A DNA stretch of 64,000 nucleotides, taken from positions 3,100,001 to 3,164,000 of the forward strand of contig NZ_CP021404.1 of the NCBI RefSeq assembly GCF_002504165.1. Direction: 5' to 3'. The notes under the pieces were generated by a model. The model saw only the letters and a program-made list of their open reading frames with translations. It was not told where the DNA came from and ran no database searches. Source of the stretch: Pacificitalea manganoxidans (GTDB lineage Bacteria > Pseudomonadota > Alphaproteobacteria > Rhodobacterales > Rhodobacteraceae). Positions within the stretch are counted from its first letter, which is position 1; every line of letters begins with the position of its first letter. Shown here piece after piece: positions 1 to 9,492 of the stretch. The translations under genes were made by a program, and so were the position numbers.

Positions 1-2808
1 GACATAGGCGATCTCGGTGCCTTCAGGCGTTTCGGTCAGCGTGATGCGGCCCGAGCCCTGCCCGGTGCCCAGACCGCCGACCGCCTTGCCCGACAGGGTC
101 AGCGCGTTGGGCGGGTCCAGATCGGAGAGGTTGATTTCAGCCTTATAGCGGCCCTTCACCGGGCCGACGCCAAGCGTGACATCGGCCTTGAATGAGGTAT
201 CGGAGACCTTCTCGATGCCATGCGCGCCGGGAACGATCGCCTCCAGCGTGGCCGGGTCCAGCACCATGTCCCAGACCGCCTGACGCGACGCGGCAACCAC
301 GGCCCGGCCTTCGCCGGTCAACTTGCGCCCGCCCGCGCTACTGGCCTGCGGCGCGGGGTCGGCCTGCGGATTGCGCGATTGCGGCTCCTCGGCAAAGACC
401 AACGGCGCAAGTTTGCTCGCCGTCAGCGGCAGGGTCAGATCAGGCCCGTGGGTCGCATCTTCGACAGGCGACAGCGCGTCCGCCACGGCATTGGCGATGC
501 AGACCGGCGTGGACATGCAATTGCCCTCGCCCACGCCCTTGGCGCCCGTCGGGGTAAAGGGCGACGGGGTTTCATGGTGCAGGATCTGCGGCTCCGGCAC
601 CTCCATCACCGTCGGCATCAGGTAATCGGCCAGCGTTCCGGCCTGAAAGCTGCCATCCGCGCCATAGGCGTATTCTTCAAGGAACGCCGCGCCCACCGCC
701 TGCGCGAAGCCCCCGCGGACCTGTCCGTCCACCATCGCGGGATGCAGGATGCGTCCGCAGTCATGCATGGTGACATAGGCGTCGATGCGCGGCTCTGCGG
801 TGTCGCGGTCAATCTCGACCCCGCAGAAATCAAAGATAAACCCATGACAGAGCGACGAATTGACCCCGTCCTCGCTATCGGGCGCCTGCAATTGGTCCGG
901 GGTCCAGAATACCGTTTCGCGGATGGTCTGGTCGACCCCGTCGGGCAGGGTGCCCGGTGCCCAATGCGCCGCCGCAGCCACTCTTGCGAAGGAAACAGAA
1001 TTGTCAGGATTGCCGCTGTCCACCACGCGCCCGTTGCGGAATGCCACGTCCTCAGCTGTCAGGTTCAACTGCTGCGCTGCGACGCGGGCGAGCTTGGCAC
1101 GCAGCCGCTGCGCCGCGATCTTGGCCGCGCCGGTCACGGCTGGGGCGAAGCGCGAAGCATAGTTGCCCGACGCGATGGACCACGCGTCGCGCATTGTGTC
1201 CACATCGGCAAGCACGCGCACGCTGTCGAAGGGCACGCCCAATTCATCCGCCACGACCTGCGCCAGAACCGTGCGATGGCCCTGGCCCTGCGGCACTGAG
1301 GCAACCTTCACCGTCACCGCGCCCAGCGGGTCGATGGCAATGGTCGCGGTCGATTGCGCACCGTTCTTGGGGCCGGCCTTGGCGCGGTCCTCCGGGGTCA
1401 GCACGGTGGTGATGTAGCCCATGTTCGACACGGACGGCTCGATCACGCAGGCATAGCCGATACCGTAGCGGCGACCCTCGGCGCGGGCGGCGTCGCGGCG
1501 CGCGATCAGGTCGGCCAGACCGCCCTCGGTCACCGCGCGGTCCAGCGCGGTCTGATAGTCGCCGGAATCGTATTGCGCGCCGGTCGCGGTGCGGTAAGGA
1601 AATGCATCGGCGGGGATCAGATTGCGGCGGATCACATCGAGTCGATCCAGCCCAAGCTGCCGTGCGATCCGGTCCACCAGCCGTTCCAGCGCGTAGTAGA
1701 CCTGCGGCCCGCCAAAGCCCCGGTTCAGCCCGGTGGGTGTCTTATTGGTCAGCACCACGCGGTTGCGGATGCGGACATGGTCAATCGCGTATGCCCCGGT
1801 CATGTTGCCATGCATCCGGTAAAGCGTCGCAGGCTCCGGCGCGCGCAGATGGGCACCGCAATCTTCGACCTGATCCCAATCAAGCGCGGTGATGCGGCCC
1901 TCGGCGGTGACGGCGGCCTCCAACCGGGTGTGACGGTTTGTGGCGGAGACGCTGGCCTGCAAATGCTCCAGCCGGTCTTCGATCCACTTGACCGGCGCGC
2001 CCGCAACCCGCGCAGCGACACAGGTCAGGATCATATAGGGAAACACGCCCTGCTTGATCCCGAAGGAGCCGCCGCTGTCGGGCGGGGTGCGCAGCCGCAT
2101 CCGGTTGCCGGGCACCTGCAACGCCCGCGCGACCACCGCATGAATGGAAAACGGCCCCTGAAAGTTGGCGGTGACGTCATAGGCCTCTTCGCCCGGCTCG
2201 TAACTGGCCACGACACCGTAGGTTTCGATTGGGGTGCAGGAATTGCGGGGATAATCGACCTCGATCGCGATGCGATGCGCAGCCTCGGCAAAGGCCGTAT
2301 CGGGTGCGCCGTAGCTGAACCGCCGCTCGTTGATCAGGTTGGTGCCAAGGCTGGGATGCAGCACTGGCGCATCCTCGGCCAGTGCGGCAAGCGGCGCGAG
2401 CACGGCAGGCAGCGCGGTATATGCGACCTCCACCTTTTCGGCGGCGTCTTCGGCCAGATAGCGGTCACGGGCGACCACCATGACGACCGGCTCACCCACA
2501 TAGCGGACCCGGTCCACAGCCATCGGCCAGCAATCGACCTGCGCCTTGACGCCCACGGTCATCGACCGCGTCAGGCGCGCGACATCGGCCCCCGTGATGA
2601 CAGCCACAACGCCGGGCATGGCCCGTGCCGCATCCGTGTCCACGTTGTTGATTTCCGCATGACCATGGGGCGCGCGGACAAAGGCCAGCGCAAGCGTGCC
2701 CGGCGTGACCGGCAAGTCATCGACGAACCTCCCCCGGCCCGACAGCAATGCTGCATCTTCCACGCGCGGCACCGACCGGCCCGCGAGCGGCGCATCAACC
2801 AAACCCAT
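1..2808 (-). CDS. Molybdenum hydroxylase large subunit (xanthine/CO dehydrogenase family) with C-terminal CoxG-like domain, 3' end outside window
   Basis: Large, molybdopterin-cytosine-dinucleotide-binding subunit of a xanthine dehydrogenase/CoxL-type enzyme; 936 residues are in the window and no stop is reached. The start ATG follows GGAGGAGACGAC, a strong ribosome site. The N-terminus (residues 1-130) is the a/b-hammerhead region. Around residue 360 it reads GLNRGFGGPQ where form I CO dehydrogenases have the AYRCSFR loop, so the substrate is probably not CO. The KGVGEG motif places the family's catalytic Glu at about residue 761. From about residue 830 to the edge there is an extra domain beginning GEGRAVVAASRQAVW that looks like CoxG/SRPBCC (helix-grip fold), a protein that is usually separate. 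The small [2Fe-2S] and FAD subunits are not in the window. An AraC regulator lies directly upstream on the same strand. The family call is firm; the substrate is unknown. Confidence 0.9.
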   Translation of the reverse strand, partial: MGLVDAPLAGRSVPRVEDAALLSGRGRFVDDLPVTPGTLALAFVRAPHGHAEINNVDTDAARAMPGVVAVITGADVARLTRSMTVGVKAQVDCWPMAVDRVRYVGEPVVMVVARDRYLAEDAAEKVEVAYTALPAVLAPLAALAEDAPVLHPSLGTNLINERRFSYGAPDTAFAEAAHRIAIEVDYPRNSCTPIETYGVVASYEPGEEAYDVTANFQGPFSIHAVVARALQVPGNRMRLRTPPDSGGSFGIKQGVFPYMILTCVAARVAGAPVKWIEDRLEHLQASVSATNRHTRLEAAVTAEGRITALDWDQVEDCGAHLRAPEPATLYRMHGNMTGAYAIDHVRIRNRVVLTNKTPTGLNRGFGGPQVYYALERLVDRIARQLGLDRLDVIRRNLIPADAFPYRTATGAQYDSGDYQTALDRAVTEGGLADLIARRDAARAEGRRYGIGYACVIEPSVSNMGYITTVLTPEDRAKAGPKNGAQSTATIAIDPLGAVTVKVASVPQGQGHRTVLAQVVADELGVPFDSVRVLADVDTMRDAWSIASGNYASRFAPAVTGAAKIAAQRLRAKLARVAAQQLNLTAEDVAFRNGRVVDSGNPDNSVSFARVAAAAHWAPGTLPDGVDQTIRETVFWTPDQLQAPDSEDGVNSSLCHGFIFDFCGVEIDRDTAEPRIDAYVTMHDCGRILHPAMVDGQVRGGFAQAVGAAFLEEYAYGADGSFQAGTLADYLMPTVMEVPEPQILHHETPSPFTPTGAKGVGEGNCMSTPVCIANAVADALSPVEDATHGPDLTLPLTASKLAPLVFAEEPQSRNPQADPAPQASSAGGRKLTGEGRAVVAASRQAVWDMVLDPATLEAIVPGAHGIEKVSDTSFKADVTLGVGPVKGRYKAEINLSDLDPPNALTLSGKAVGGLGTGQGSGRITLTETPEGTEIAYV

Positions 2809-2910
2809 GTCGTCTCCTCCCGAGATGCGATGGGCATCTCTGGCGAAGACGCTACGGGAAGGCGGCAGCCCGGCGCGATACCGTCAGGTGTCGCGACTTA
2901 CCAAACCGTC

Positions 2911-3768
2911 TCAAAATGAGGCGGTTCGCAAACCTGCCACCGCGCGGAAGGTGCTGGGCGCGGAGCCTGCATGGTCATGGAAGAAACGCGAGAAATGCGC
3001 CGGGACTGAAAATCCTAGGTCATGGGAAATCGCGGCAAAGCTGCGGTCCTCATTGGCTACGGCAGCCACCGCGCGTTCCAGCCGCACCATGTTCAGATAG
3101 ACCCGTGGCGACACACCCGTGCCCGCCTCGAAAAGCCGGAAGAAATGCGCGCGCGACAGACCGCTTTCGCGCGACAGCCAGTCCATCGACGGCACCGCAC
3201 CGGGATCTTCGCGTATCACCCGCAGCGCCCGCGAAATACGGCGGTCCGGCAGGCCGACGCGCCCGGCCATGTTGCGGATCGAAGGATACGGCTCCCGCCA
3301 CAGGGCCATCCGCTCCAGCGTCGAAATCATCAGCCGCCCGATCAGAGCCTCATGACCTGCGGCATCGCCGGGATCCTGTATCATCGCTTCCGCGATTTCC
3401 CGCGCCTGATTGCGCATCTGCGGCGTGATCGCCCCGCCCGGAAGCGGGAAGAAGCCGGGCGCGGCGCTGGCCTGCCAGTTGCTGCGAAACCCGCTTAGCC
3501 ATTCAGGCTCGATATAAAGCGCAAGGATCACGGTCGGCGGCTGGCCCGGACGGTGTGTGTAGCTGTGATTTTCCCATGCATTGATGAGCACGGCGCTTTC
3601 GTCGGTCAGGTCGACTTTGCGCCCATCCACATCGAACTGACTGTCATGGCCTTCGACCTTCAACAGAACATGACATTGGGAATGGGCATGCCTGACCAAG
3701 GGCCGGTCCATGTCAAGGAGCGCAACCCGACCGAAGGGCCCTAGGGCGATCCTGAGTGCAGTCGACAT
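2911..3768 (-). CDS. AraC-family transcriptional regulator with N-terminal cupin-like sensor
   Basis: A 285-residue regulator. Residues about 1-150 form an AraC-type ligand-binding region (for example RHAHSQCHVLLKVEG, a cupin-like strand pattern). The last 100 residues hold the two helix-turn-helix motifs typical of the family (LSRESGLSRAHFFRLF and FAAISHDLGFSVPAHFSRFF). The open frame runs upstream to 4011, but that extension is Arg-rich and overlaps the next gene, so the ATG at 3768 (MSTALRIALG) was chosen even though its ribosome site is weak. The gene sits between the molybdenum hydroxylase, downstream on the same strand, and a divergent BenE-type transporter, so it may control one or both. 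The inducer is unknown. Confidence 0.88.
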   Translation of the reverse strand: MSTALRIALGPFGRVALLDMDRPLVRHAHSQCHVLLKVEGHDSQFDVDGRKVDLTDESAVLINAWENHSYTHRPGQPPTVILALYIEPEWLSGFRSNWQASAAPGFFPLPGGAITPQMRNQAREIAEAMIQDPGDAAGHEALIGRLMISTLERMALWREPYPSIRNMAGRVGLPDRRISRALRVIREDPGAVPSMDWLSRESGLSRAHFFRLFEAGTGVSPRVYLNMVRLERAVAAVANEDRSFAAISHDLGFSVPAHFSRFFHDHAGSAPSTFRAVAGLRTASF

Positions 3769-3938
3769 GGACCGAGCGTAGTGAGTGCACCCGCGCCTGT
3801 CAATTTGGGCCGCGCGAGGGCTCCGGGCGCGCTGAACGGACGATACAGGCGCGGCGACACGGCCCGCGACGGAGGCTCGCATCTCCCGGCGCATTCTCTT
3901 AAGCACGGCGAAAAGACAGGAAGCAGGGCAGCAGCGCA

Positions 3939-5105
3939 GTGATCCGGGAAGCAACACCTTCGGCCATCTATATGGGGCTGCTTGCAGCCTTCGTCGGCTA
4001 TGCCGCGTCATTTGCCATCGTTCTGGCCGGGCTTACCGCGATGGGCGGGACAGAGGCGCAGGTGGCCTCCGGGCTGTTCTTTACCACGCTCGCGATGGGC
4101 GTCTGCAGCATCTGGCTGCCCGCGGTCACCCGCATACCGGCAGCAGTGGCATGGTCGACGCCCGGCGCGGCGTTCCTTGCCTCCGCCAGCGCCTTGCCGG
4201 GCGGTTTCGCGGAGGCAATCGGCGCGACGATCATCTGCGCCGGGCTGATCGTGCTGACCGGCTTCGTGCCGGCGCTGGGCCGGGCCGTGGCTGCGATCCC
4301 AAAACCGGTCGCCAATGCCCTTCTGGCCGGGGTGCTGCTGCAACTGTGCCTCGCCCCGGCGCAGGCGCTGGGCGCGGCGCCTTTGCTGGTGACACCGCTG
4401 CTGATCGTGTGGGCGGCAGGGCTGGCGTGGCACCGGCTGGCGGCGATGCCTTTGACGATCCTTGCGTTTCTCATCATCACCTTCACCGCAGTCGACGCCC
4501 CCGGCGCAGCGTTGTCGGCCACCAGCATCGGCCTGCCCGAAATCTCGACGCTGATGCCACAGTTCACCCTGCGTGGCCTCGTGTCCGTGGCGCTTCCGCT
4601 CTACCTCGTGACCATGGCGGGGCAGAACATCCCCGGCTTCGCGGTGCTGGAATTGAATGGCTACAGGGTGGACCGGCAACCGCTGATCCGCCGCACGGGA
4701 CTGGCGAGCCTGCTGATTGCGCCGTTTGGGGCGATCCCGGTCAACATGTCGGCCATCACGGCGGCGATGATGTCAGGCGAGGATGCAGGCCGCGATCCCG
4801 CCCGGCGGTATTGGGCGGGAATATTTTCAGGCATCGGCTATGTCGCGATGGCGTTCTGCGCGGAGCCGGTCGTGGCACTGACCCGCATCGCCCCGACCGA
4901 GGTCATCACCGCCGTCGCCGGTCTGGCTTTGATCCCGGCGCTGGTGTCGTCCCTTTCGGGCGCGTTTAGCGTGCCGGGCAAACTGGAAGCTCCGGCGCTG
5001 ACATTCCTGTTCGCCGCCAGCGGCATGACGCTTCTGGGGGTCAGCGGCGCGTTTTGGGGCACGCTGATCGGCGTGCTGGTGTGGCTGCTGAAACGCGCCC
5101 GCTGA
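3939..5105 (+). CDS. BenE-family (benzoate/H+ symporter-like) membrane transporter
   Basis: A 388-residue, almost wholly hydrophobic protein with about 10-12 membrane segments, starting at a GTG. The N-terminal AIYMGLLAAFVGYAASFAIVL and the LNGYRVDRQPLIRRTGLASLL region with its following INMSAITAAM-like stretch are characteristic of the BenE family, whose studied members import benzoate with protons. The gene is divergent from an AraC regulator and a molybdenum hydroxylase, which would suit uptake and hydroxylation of an aromatic or heterocyclic acid, but that is inference. It ends 10 bases before the convergent MYG1-like gene. The 170-base gap before it holds the divergent promoter region; no operator was recognised. 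Confidence 0.87.
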   Translation: MIREATPSAIYMGLLAAFVGYAASFAIVLAGLTAMGGTEAQVASGLFFTTLAMGVCSIWLPAVTRIPAAVAWSTPGAAFLASASALPGGFAEAIGATIICAGLIVLTGFVPALGRAVAAIPKPVANALLAGVLLQLCLAPAQALGAAPLLVTPLLIVWAAGLAWHRLAAMPLTILAFLIITFTAVDAPGAALSATSIGLPEISTLMPQFTLRGLVSVALPLYLVTMAGQNIPGFAVLELNGYRVDRQPLIRRTGLASLLIAPFGAIPVNMSAITAAMMSGEDAGRDPARRYWAGIFSGIGYVAMAFCAEPVVALTRIAPTEVITAVAGLALIPALVSSLSGAFSVPGKLEAPALTFLFAASGMTLLGVSGAFWGTLIGVLVWLLKRAR

Positions 5106-5115
5106 TACGCAGATG

Positions 5116-6036
5116 TTAGGCGCTGGCCGCCGCAACCGCCAGATCGGCCAGACGTCCAATCGCCTCGCGACTGTCGGCCACCGCGATGAAGCGCGCGTTG
5201 TGGCAGAACTTCGCTCCTGGCACGCCGCTGGCCTCCTCTAACGCCGCATCGGTCAGCCCGGCCCACGGTTCGGGCAGGTCGGCGCGGCTTTCGAAACTGT
5301 CGCCGCTTTTGCGGATCGTCGTCAGAACCCAGTCGCCATTGCGCGGATGAATAACGAACAGCAGACGATCGGCGCCCGCTTTCTCCACCGCCGAGCGGAA
5401 CGGCATCCCCCGTGGCAGTTCCAGAACACGCCCCTCGCCTGCGGCCTCGATCGCGCTCAGGACCATCGTTTCGGCACGGCGTTTGCCCGCCCGGCCCCGG
5501 ATCGCCGCCTCGACAAACGCCCGCGCCACGCCCAGTGCGGCGGCGAAGGCGTGATCATCTGCGCCCGGCGCGTCATCGTCGAACGCGGGCTTCAGGCTTT
5601 CCAGCAGCGCAGACAGCGTCAGCCCGGCCAGCGGTCCGGCAACCGACGGCTCCAGCGCGCCGTTGTCGATCAGGTCGATAGGCAGCACGAACCCCTTGTC
5701 GAAGCTGCGGTAAATATCGTCCACATCGGCCTCGGGCACGTCGAGCGCCCGCAGATAGTCGTGGCCATAATGCTTCCAGATCAGCCCAAAGGAGCTATAG
5801 GGCTGCTCGTCCTCCCGCAGCGGCACCGGGCGCTGGTGATGATCGAAGATGCGCTGTTCAGGGTCATAGTCCCGGCCCACATCGTAGATGATCTTGCCCT
5901 CGCCGGGGGCGATCACCGCCGCATCGCGCGACCGCACCACCGACGCCTCCGGATAGAGCCGGGTCAGGATCACGGAAGACAAAAGTTCGTCCGCGTGGAA
6001 GCCGCCGGAATGGGTGACGAGATGGGTGATGGTCAT
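5116..6036 (-). CDS. MYG1/UPF0160-family DHH-type metal-dependent hydrolase
   Basis: A 306-residue protein of the MYG1 family, which belongs to the DHH phosphoesterase superfamily. It opens with the family signature THSGGFHADE at residues about 7-16 (metal ligands His and Asp) and carries the FDHHQ motif further on. Eukaryotic MYG1 is an RNA exonuclease; the role of bacterial members is not settled. The start at 6036 is preceded by AGGGC at suitable spacing; the longer open frame to 6198 overlaps the NDUFS4-like gene and is unlikely. It is downstream of that gene on the same strand but separated by a terminator-like hairpin. Confidence 0.88.
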   Translation of the reverse strand: MTITHLVTHSGGFHADELLSSVILTRLYPEASVVRSRDAAVIAPGEGKIIYDVGRDYDPEQRIFDHHQRPVPLREDEQPYSSFGLIWKHYGHDYLRALDVPEADVDDIYRSFDKGFVLPIDLIDNGALEPSVAGPLAGLTLSALLESLKPAFDDDAPGADDHAFAAALGVARAFVEAAIRGRAGKRRAETMVLSAIEAAGEGRVLELPRGMPFRSAVEKAGADRLLFVIHPRNGDWVLTTIRKSGDSFESRADLPEPWAGLTDAALEEASGVPGAKFCHNARFIAVADSREAIGRLADLAVAAASA

Positions 6037-6048
6037 GAAAATGCCCTG

Positions 6049-6079
6049 CAAAAGAAACGGGCGACCGGATGGGTCGCCC
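6049..6079 (-). terminator. Terminator-like hairpin after the NDUFS4-like gene
   Basis: On the minus strand an 8-bp perfect stem (GGGCGACC/GGTCGCCC, arms 6072-6079 and 6059-6066) with a 5-base loop is followed by a T-rich run (GTTTCTTTTG). It lies between the NDUFS4-like gene and the MYG1-like gene and probably ends transcription of the former. Confidence 0.6.
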
Positions 6080-6133
6080 TGAATGGTCATGGGATCGCGC
6101 CACGCTCGGGAGCGGCAACGAAGAAATTCCGGA

Positions 6134-6445
6134 TCAGTGCGTCCAGACGGTGCGGCGATCGGTGGCGAAGTTTTCGCCATAGCCGCGCGGACGAACATTG
6201 GCGCGGCGCGGCTTCGGCTCCATCACGACGTAATCCAGACCGTGGGATTTGGCGTAGTCGATCGCGGCTTCTTTGCTGTCAAAACTGAGCCGCACCTGAC
6301 TTTGCGTGTCCGAGGAACTGGTCCAGCCCATCAGCGGATCGACCTCGCGCGAGGAGGCCGGGGCGAAATCCAGACGCCACAGCTTGGTCTTGGCGGTGCC
6401 GGACTGCATCGCGTTACGGGCGGGTCGGTAGATTCTGGCGCGCAT
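6134..6445 (-). CDS. ETC complex I subunit, NDUFS4 homologue
   Basis: A 103-residue protein of the ETC_C1_NDUFS4 family, the alphaproteobacterial counterpart of the mitochondrial 18-kDa accessory subunit of NADH:ubiquinone oxidoreductase. Typical features are [17 protein letters not shown] at the N-terminus, the WTSSSDT motif near the middle, and the [18 protein letters not shown] stretch. It probably binds the peripheral arm of complex I near the NADH-oxidising module. Its length matches the family. It is divergent from uvrB and shares a 170-base promoter region with it. Confidence 0.9.
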   Translation of the reverse strand: MRARIYRPARNAMQSGTAKTKLWRLDFAPASSREVDPLMGWTSSSDTQSQVRLSFDSKEAAIDYAKSHGLDYVVMEPKPRRANVRPRGYGENFATDRRTVWTH

Positions 6446-6573
6446 GGTCGGGGCTCCTGAAGGTTCGGTGTCTTATCGGGGATCGCGGCGCGTCGGGCAA
6501 GGGGGTGGTGGCCGCCACAGGCCCCTCTTTCCTGCGATAAACCGGCGCGTTTTGGTCTCCGCATCTTGAATTA

Positions 6574-6588
6574 GAACAAAAACGGATC
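6574..6588. promoter_or_regulatory. Possible LexA (SOS) box upstream of uvrB
   Basis: GAAC-N7-GATC lies 30-44 bases upstream of the chosen uvrB start. Alphaproteobacterial LexA recognises the direct repeat GTTC-N7-GTTC (complement GAAC-N7-GAAC), and a half-site variant is known in Rhodobacter. One half here has a single mismatch. uvrB is a common SOS gene, which supports the idea, but a match this short can occur by chance. Confidence 0.35.
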
Positions 6589-6617
6589 AAGTGTCACCGA
6601 GTTCCCCGGAGACCGAG

Positions 6618-8822
6618 ATGCCCTACGCCCTGACCGATACGTCCGAGATTCCCCTGCTCCACAGCCCCGCGCCCGATGTCAAATCGCGGCCGAAGCTGGA
6701 GGGTGGCCGCAAGTTCGTGATGCAGACGGAGTTCGAGGCCGCAGGGGACCAGCCGTCTGCGATTGCGGAACTGACGGAGGGCGTGCGCAACGGCGAGCGC
6801 GATCAGGTTCTGCTGGGCGCGACCGGCACGGGCAAGACCTTTACCATGGCGCGGATCATCGAGGAGACCCAGCGCCCGGCGATCATCCTTGCCCCGAACA
6901 AGACGCTCGCCGCCCAGCTATACGGGGAGTTCAAGGGCTTCTTCCCCGATAACGCGGTCGAGTATTTTGTCAGCTACTACGATTACTATCAGCCCGAAGC
7001 CTATGTGCCGCGCTCCGACACCTTCATCGAGAAGGAAAGCCAGATTAACGAACAGATCGACCGGATGCGCCATTCGGCCACCCGGGCGCTGCTGGAACGC
7101 GATGACGTGATCATCGTGGCGTCGGTGTCGTGCATCTACGGTATCGGTTCGGTCGAGACCTACGGCGCGATGACGCAGGATCTGATCGCCGGGCAGGAAT
7201 ACGACCAGCGCAAGGTGATCGCCGATCTGATCGCACAGCAATACCGGCGCAACGATCAGGCGTTCCAGCGCGGCAGCTTCCGCGTGCGCGGCGATGTGCT
7301 GGAACTGTGGCCCGCCCACCTTGAGGACCGCGCGTGGCGGCTGTCCTTTTTTGGCGAGGAGCTAGAGGGCATCACCGAATTCGACCCCCTGACGGGGCAG
7401 AAGACGGGCAGCTTCGATCAGATCCGCATTTACGCCAACAGCCACTACGTCACGCCGAAACCGACGATGCAGCAGGCGGTGCAGAGCATCAAGAAAGAGC
7501 TGCGCCAGCGGCTCGATCAGCTGGTGAACGAGGGTAAGCTGCTGGAAGCGCAGCGACTGGAGCAGCGCACCAATTTCGATATCGAGATGCTGGAGGCCAC
7601 GGGGGTCTGCAACGGCATCGAGAACTATTCCCGCTATCTGACGGGCCGCGCACCGGGTGAGCCGCCCCCCACCCTGTTCGAGTTCATCCCCGACAACGCC
7701 ATCGTGTTCGCTGATGAAAGCCACGTCTCCGTGCCGCAGATCGGTGGCATGTATCGGGGCGACTACCGACGGAAATTCACGCTGGCGGAGCATGGCTTCC
7801 GCTTGCCCTCCTGCATGGACAACCGCCCGCTGAAGTTCGAGGAATGGGACGCGATGCGCCCGCAATCGGTCTTTGTCTCGGCCACGCCCGCATCATGGGA
7901 GCTGGAGCAGACCGGCGGGGTTTTCACCGAACAGGTCATTCGCCCGACCGGCCTGCTCGACCCGCAGATCGAAATCCGCCCCGTGGAAATGCAGGTGGAC
8001 GATCTGCTGGACGAAATCCGCAAAGTGTCAGCGCAGGGCTACCGCACGCTGTGCACCACCCTGACTAAACGCATGGCCGAGGATCTGACCGAATATCTGC
8101 ACGAGCAGGGCATCAAGGTGCGCTACATGCACAGCGACATCGACACGATCGAGCGGATCGAGATCCTGCGCGATCTGCGGCTGGGCGCGTTTGACGTGCT
8201 GATCGGCATCAACCTGCTGCGCGAAGGGCTCGACATCCCCGAATGCGGTCTGGTGGCGATCCTCGACGCGGATAAGGAGGGCTTCCTGCGGTCTGAGACC
8301 TCGCTGGTGCAGACCATCGGCCGGGCCGCGCGGAATGCCGATGGGCGGGTTATCATGTATGCCGACCGCATTACCGGCTCGATGGAGCGGGCGATGGCGG
8401 AAACTGATCGCCGCCGCGCCAAACAGATCGCCTATAACGAGGAACACGGCATCACCCCAGCCACCGTGCGCAAGAATGTCGATGACATCCTCGCCGGGCT
8501 TTACAAGGGTGATGTGGACATGAACCGCGTCACCGCCCAGATCGACAAGCCGATGCATGGGGCCAATCTGGAGGCGCATCTCGACGCCCTGCGCGTGCAA
8601 ATGCGCAAGGCTGCCGAGAACCTCGAGTTCGAGGAAGCCGCCCGCCTGCGCGACGAGGTCAAGCGGCTGGAAGCGGTCGATCTGGCCATTGCCGACGATC
8701 CAATGGCGCGACAGGCCGCAGTGGCAGCGGCGGGCGAGGCCGCGACCAAGGCGCGCGGACGGTCCACCGCCGGACGCCCGGGACAACGTGGCGGCAACGT
8801 GCAACGACGCAAAAAGCGGTGA
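6618..8822 (+). CDS. uvrB: UvrABC excinuclease subunit B
   Basis: A 734-residue DNA-damage recognition helicase-like subunit of nucleotide excision repair; it is loaded by UvrA and recruits UvrC. The Walker A motif [10 protein letters not shown] is at about residues 67-76, the beta-hairpin region [12 protein letters not shown] follows, helicase motif VI appears as QTIGRAARN, and the C-terminal UVR domain ([15 protein letters not shown]) that contacts UvrC is intact. An in-frame GTG at 6591 exists, but CGGAGA eight bases before the ATG at 6618 decides the start. Length is normal for the family, with a basic Arg/Gly-rich tail. A possible LexA half-conserved box lies upstream. Confidence 0.97.
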   Translation: MPYALTDTSEIPLLHSPAPDVKSRPKLEGGRKFVMQTEFEAAGDQPSAIAELTEGVRNGERDQVLLGATGTGKTFTMARIIEETQRPAIILAPNKTLAAQLYGEFKGFFPDNAVEYFVSYYDYYQPEAYVPRSDTFIEKESQINEQIDRMRHSATRALLERDDVIIVASVSCIYGIGSVETYGAMTQDLIAGQEYDQRKVIADLIAQQYRRNDQAFQRGSFRVRGDVLELWPAHLEDRAWRLSFFGEELEGITEFDPLTGQKTGSFDQIRIYANSHYVTPKPTMQQAVQSIKKELRQRLDQLVNEGKLLEAQRLEQRTNFDIEMLEATGVCNGIENYSRYLTGRAPGEPPPTLFEFIPDNAIVFADESHVSVPQIGGMYRGDYRRKFTLAEHGFRLPSCMDNRPLKFEEWDAMRPQSVFVSATPASWELEQTGGVFTEQVIRPTGLLDPQIEIRPVEMQVDDLLDEIRKVSAQGYRTLCTTLTKRMAEDLTEYLHEQGIKVRYMHSDIDTIERIEILRDLRLGAFDVLIGINLLREGLDIPECGLVAILDADKEGFLRSETSLVQTIGRAARNADGRVIMYADRITGSMERAMAETDRRRAKQIAYNEEHGITPATVRKNVDDILAGLYKGDVDMNRVTAQIDKPMHGANLEAHLDALRVQMRKAAENLEFEEAARLRDEVKRLEAVDLAIADDPMARQAAVAAAGEAATKARGRSTAGRPGQRGGNVQRRKKR

Positions 8823-8864
8823 CCGCGCCTTAACGAGCGGCAGGGCTACGGGAGGGGCTCGGCC

Positions 8865-9485
8865 ATGATCACGCGGATCGAGGACTATTTCACGCGCGGC
8901 TGCGGGCGCTGCGACCGCTTCGACGGGCCGGACTGCTCAGTGCATCACTGGGCAGCGGGGTTATCGGCTCTGCGGCAGATTTGCCTTGAGGCGGGCCTTA
9001 CGGAGACGGTGAAATGGGGTCAGCCCTGCTACACCCATGCCGGGCGCAATATCGCCATTCTCGGTGCGTTTCGCGAAAATTTCTGCCTGACCTTTTTCAA
9101 GGCCGGTCTGCTGGACGACCCGGACCGGTTATTGGAACGGGCCGGACCAAACACCCAGACTGCGGGCGTTCTGCGTTTCACCGAAGTGGAGGCCCCCGCA
9201 GAACGGGCCGATGCGATCCGCGACTTCCTGCACCAGCTAAAGCACCACGCAGAGGCGGGTACCAAGCCGTCCCGACAGACCCCCCGCGTCGACCTGCCCG
9301 AGGATCTGGTGGAGGCGCTCGACGACGACCCGGATCTGGCCGCCGCCTTCCACGCGCTCACCCCCGGACGCCAGCGCAGCTACGTCATCACCCTGTCGGG
9401 CGCGAAAAAACCCGAGACGCGGGCGCGCCGCATTCTCGGGTTTCGGGAGCGTATCCTGTTGAGCCGTGGCGCGACGGAACGGTAA
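8865..9485 (+). CDS. DUF1801/YdeI (OmpD-associated)-type protein
   Basis: A 206-residue soluble protein. Residues about 25-120 match the DUF1801 fold (LTETVKWGQPCYTHAGRNIAIL), and the C-terminal part ends with the YdeI signature (FHALTPGRQRSYVITLSGAKKPETRARRI; compare the motif LTPGRQR...Y...I..AK...TR.RRI). YdeI proteins were linked to peptide resistance in enterobacteria, but the molecular function is not known. GGGAGGGG precedes the ATG. It lies 42 bases after uvrB on the same strand and could be cotranscribed. Confidence 0.85.
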   Translation: MITRIEDYFTRGCGRCDRFDGPDCSVHHWAAGLSALRQICLEAGLTETVKWGQPCYTHAGRNIAILGAFRENFCLTFFKAGLLDDPDRLLERAGPNTQTAGVLRFTEVEAPAERADAIRDFLHQLKHHAEAGTKPSRQTPRVDLPEDLVEALDDDPDLAAAFHALTPGRQRSYVITLSGAKKPETRARRILGFRERILLSRGATER

Positions 9486-9492
9486 GCCCATC

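Noticed and set aside
1354-2919. Long plus-strand frame (521 codons) opposite the molybdenum hydroxylase
   Set aside because: It lies antisense to a well-conserved gene, is rich in His, Arg and Gly as expected of a shadow frame in GC-rich DNA, and has no family match.
3769-4011. N-terminal extension of the AraC regulator
   Set aside because: The extension is Arg-rich with no family similarity, overlaps the divergent transporter start and would leave no promoter space.
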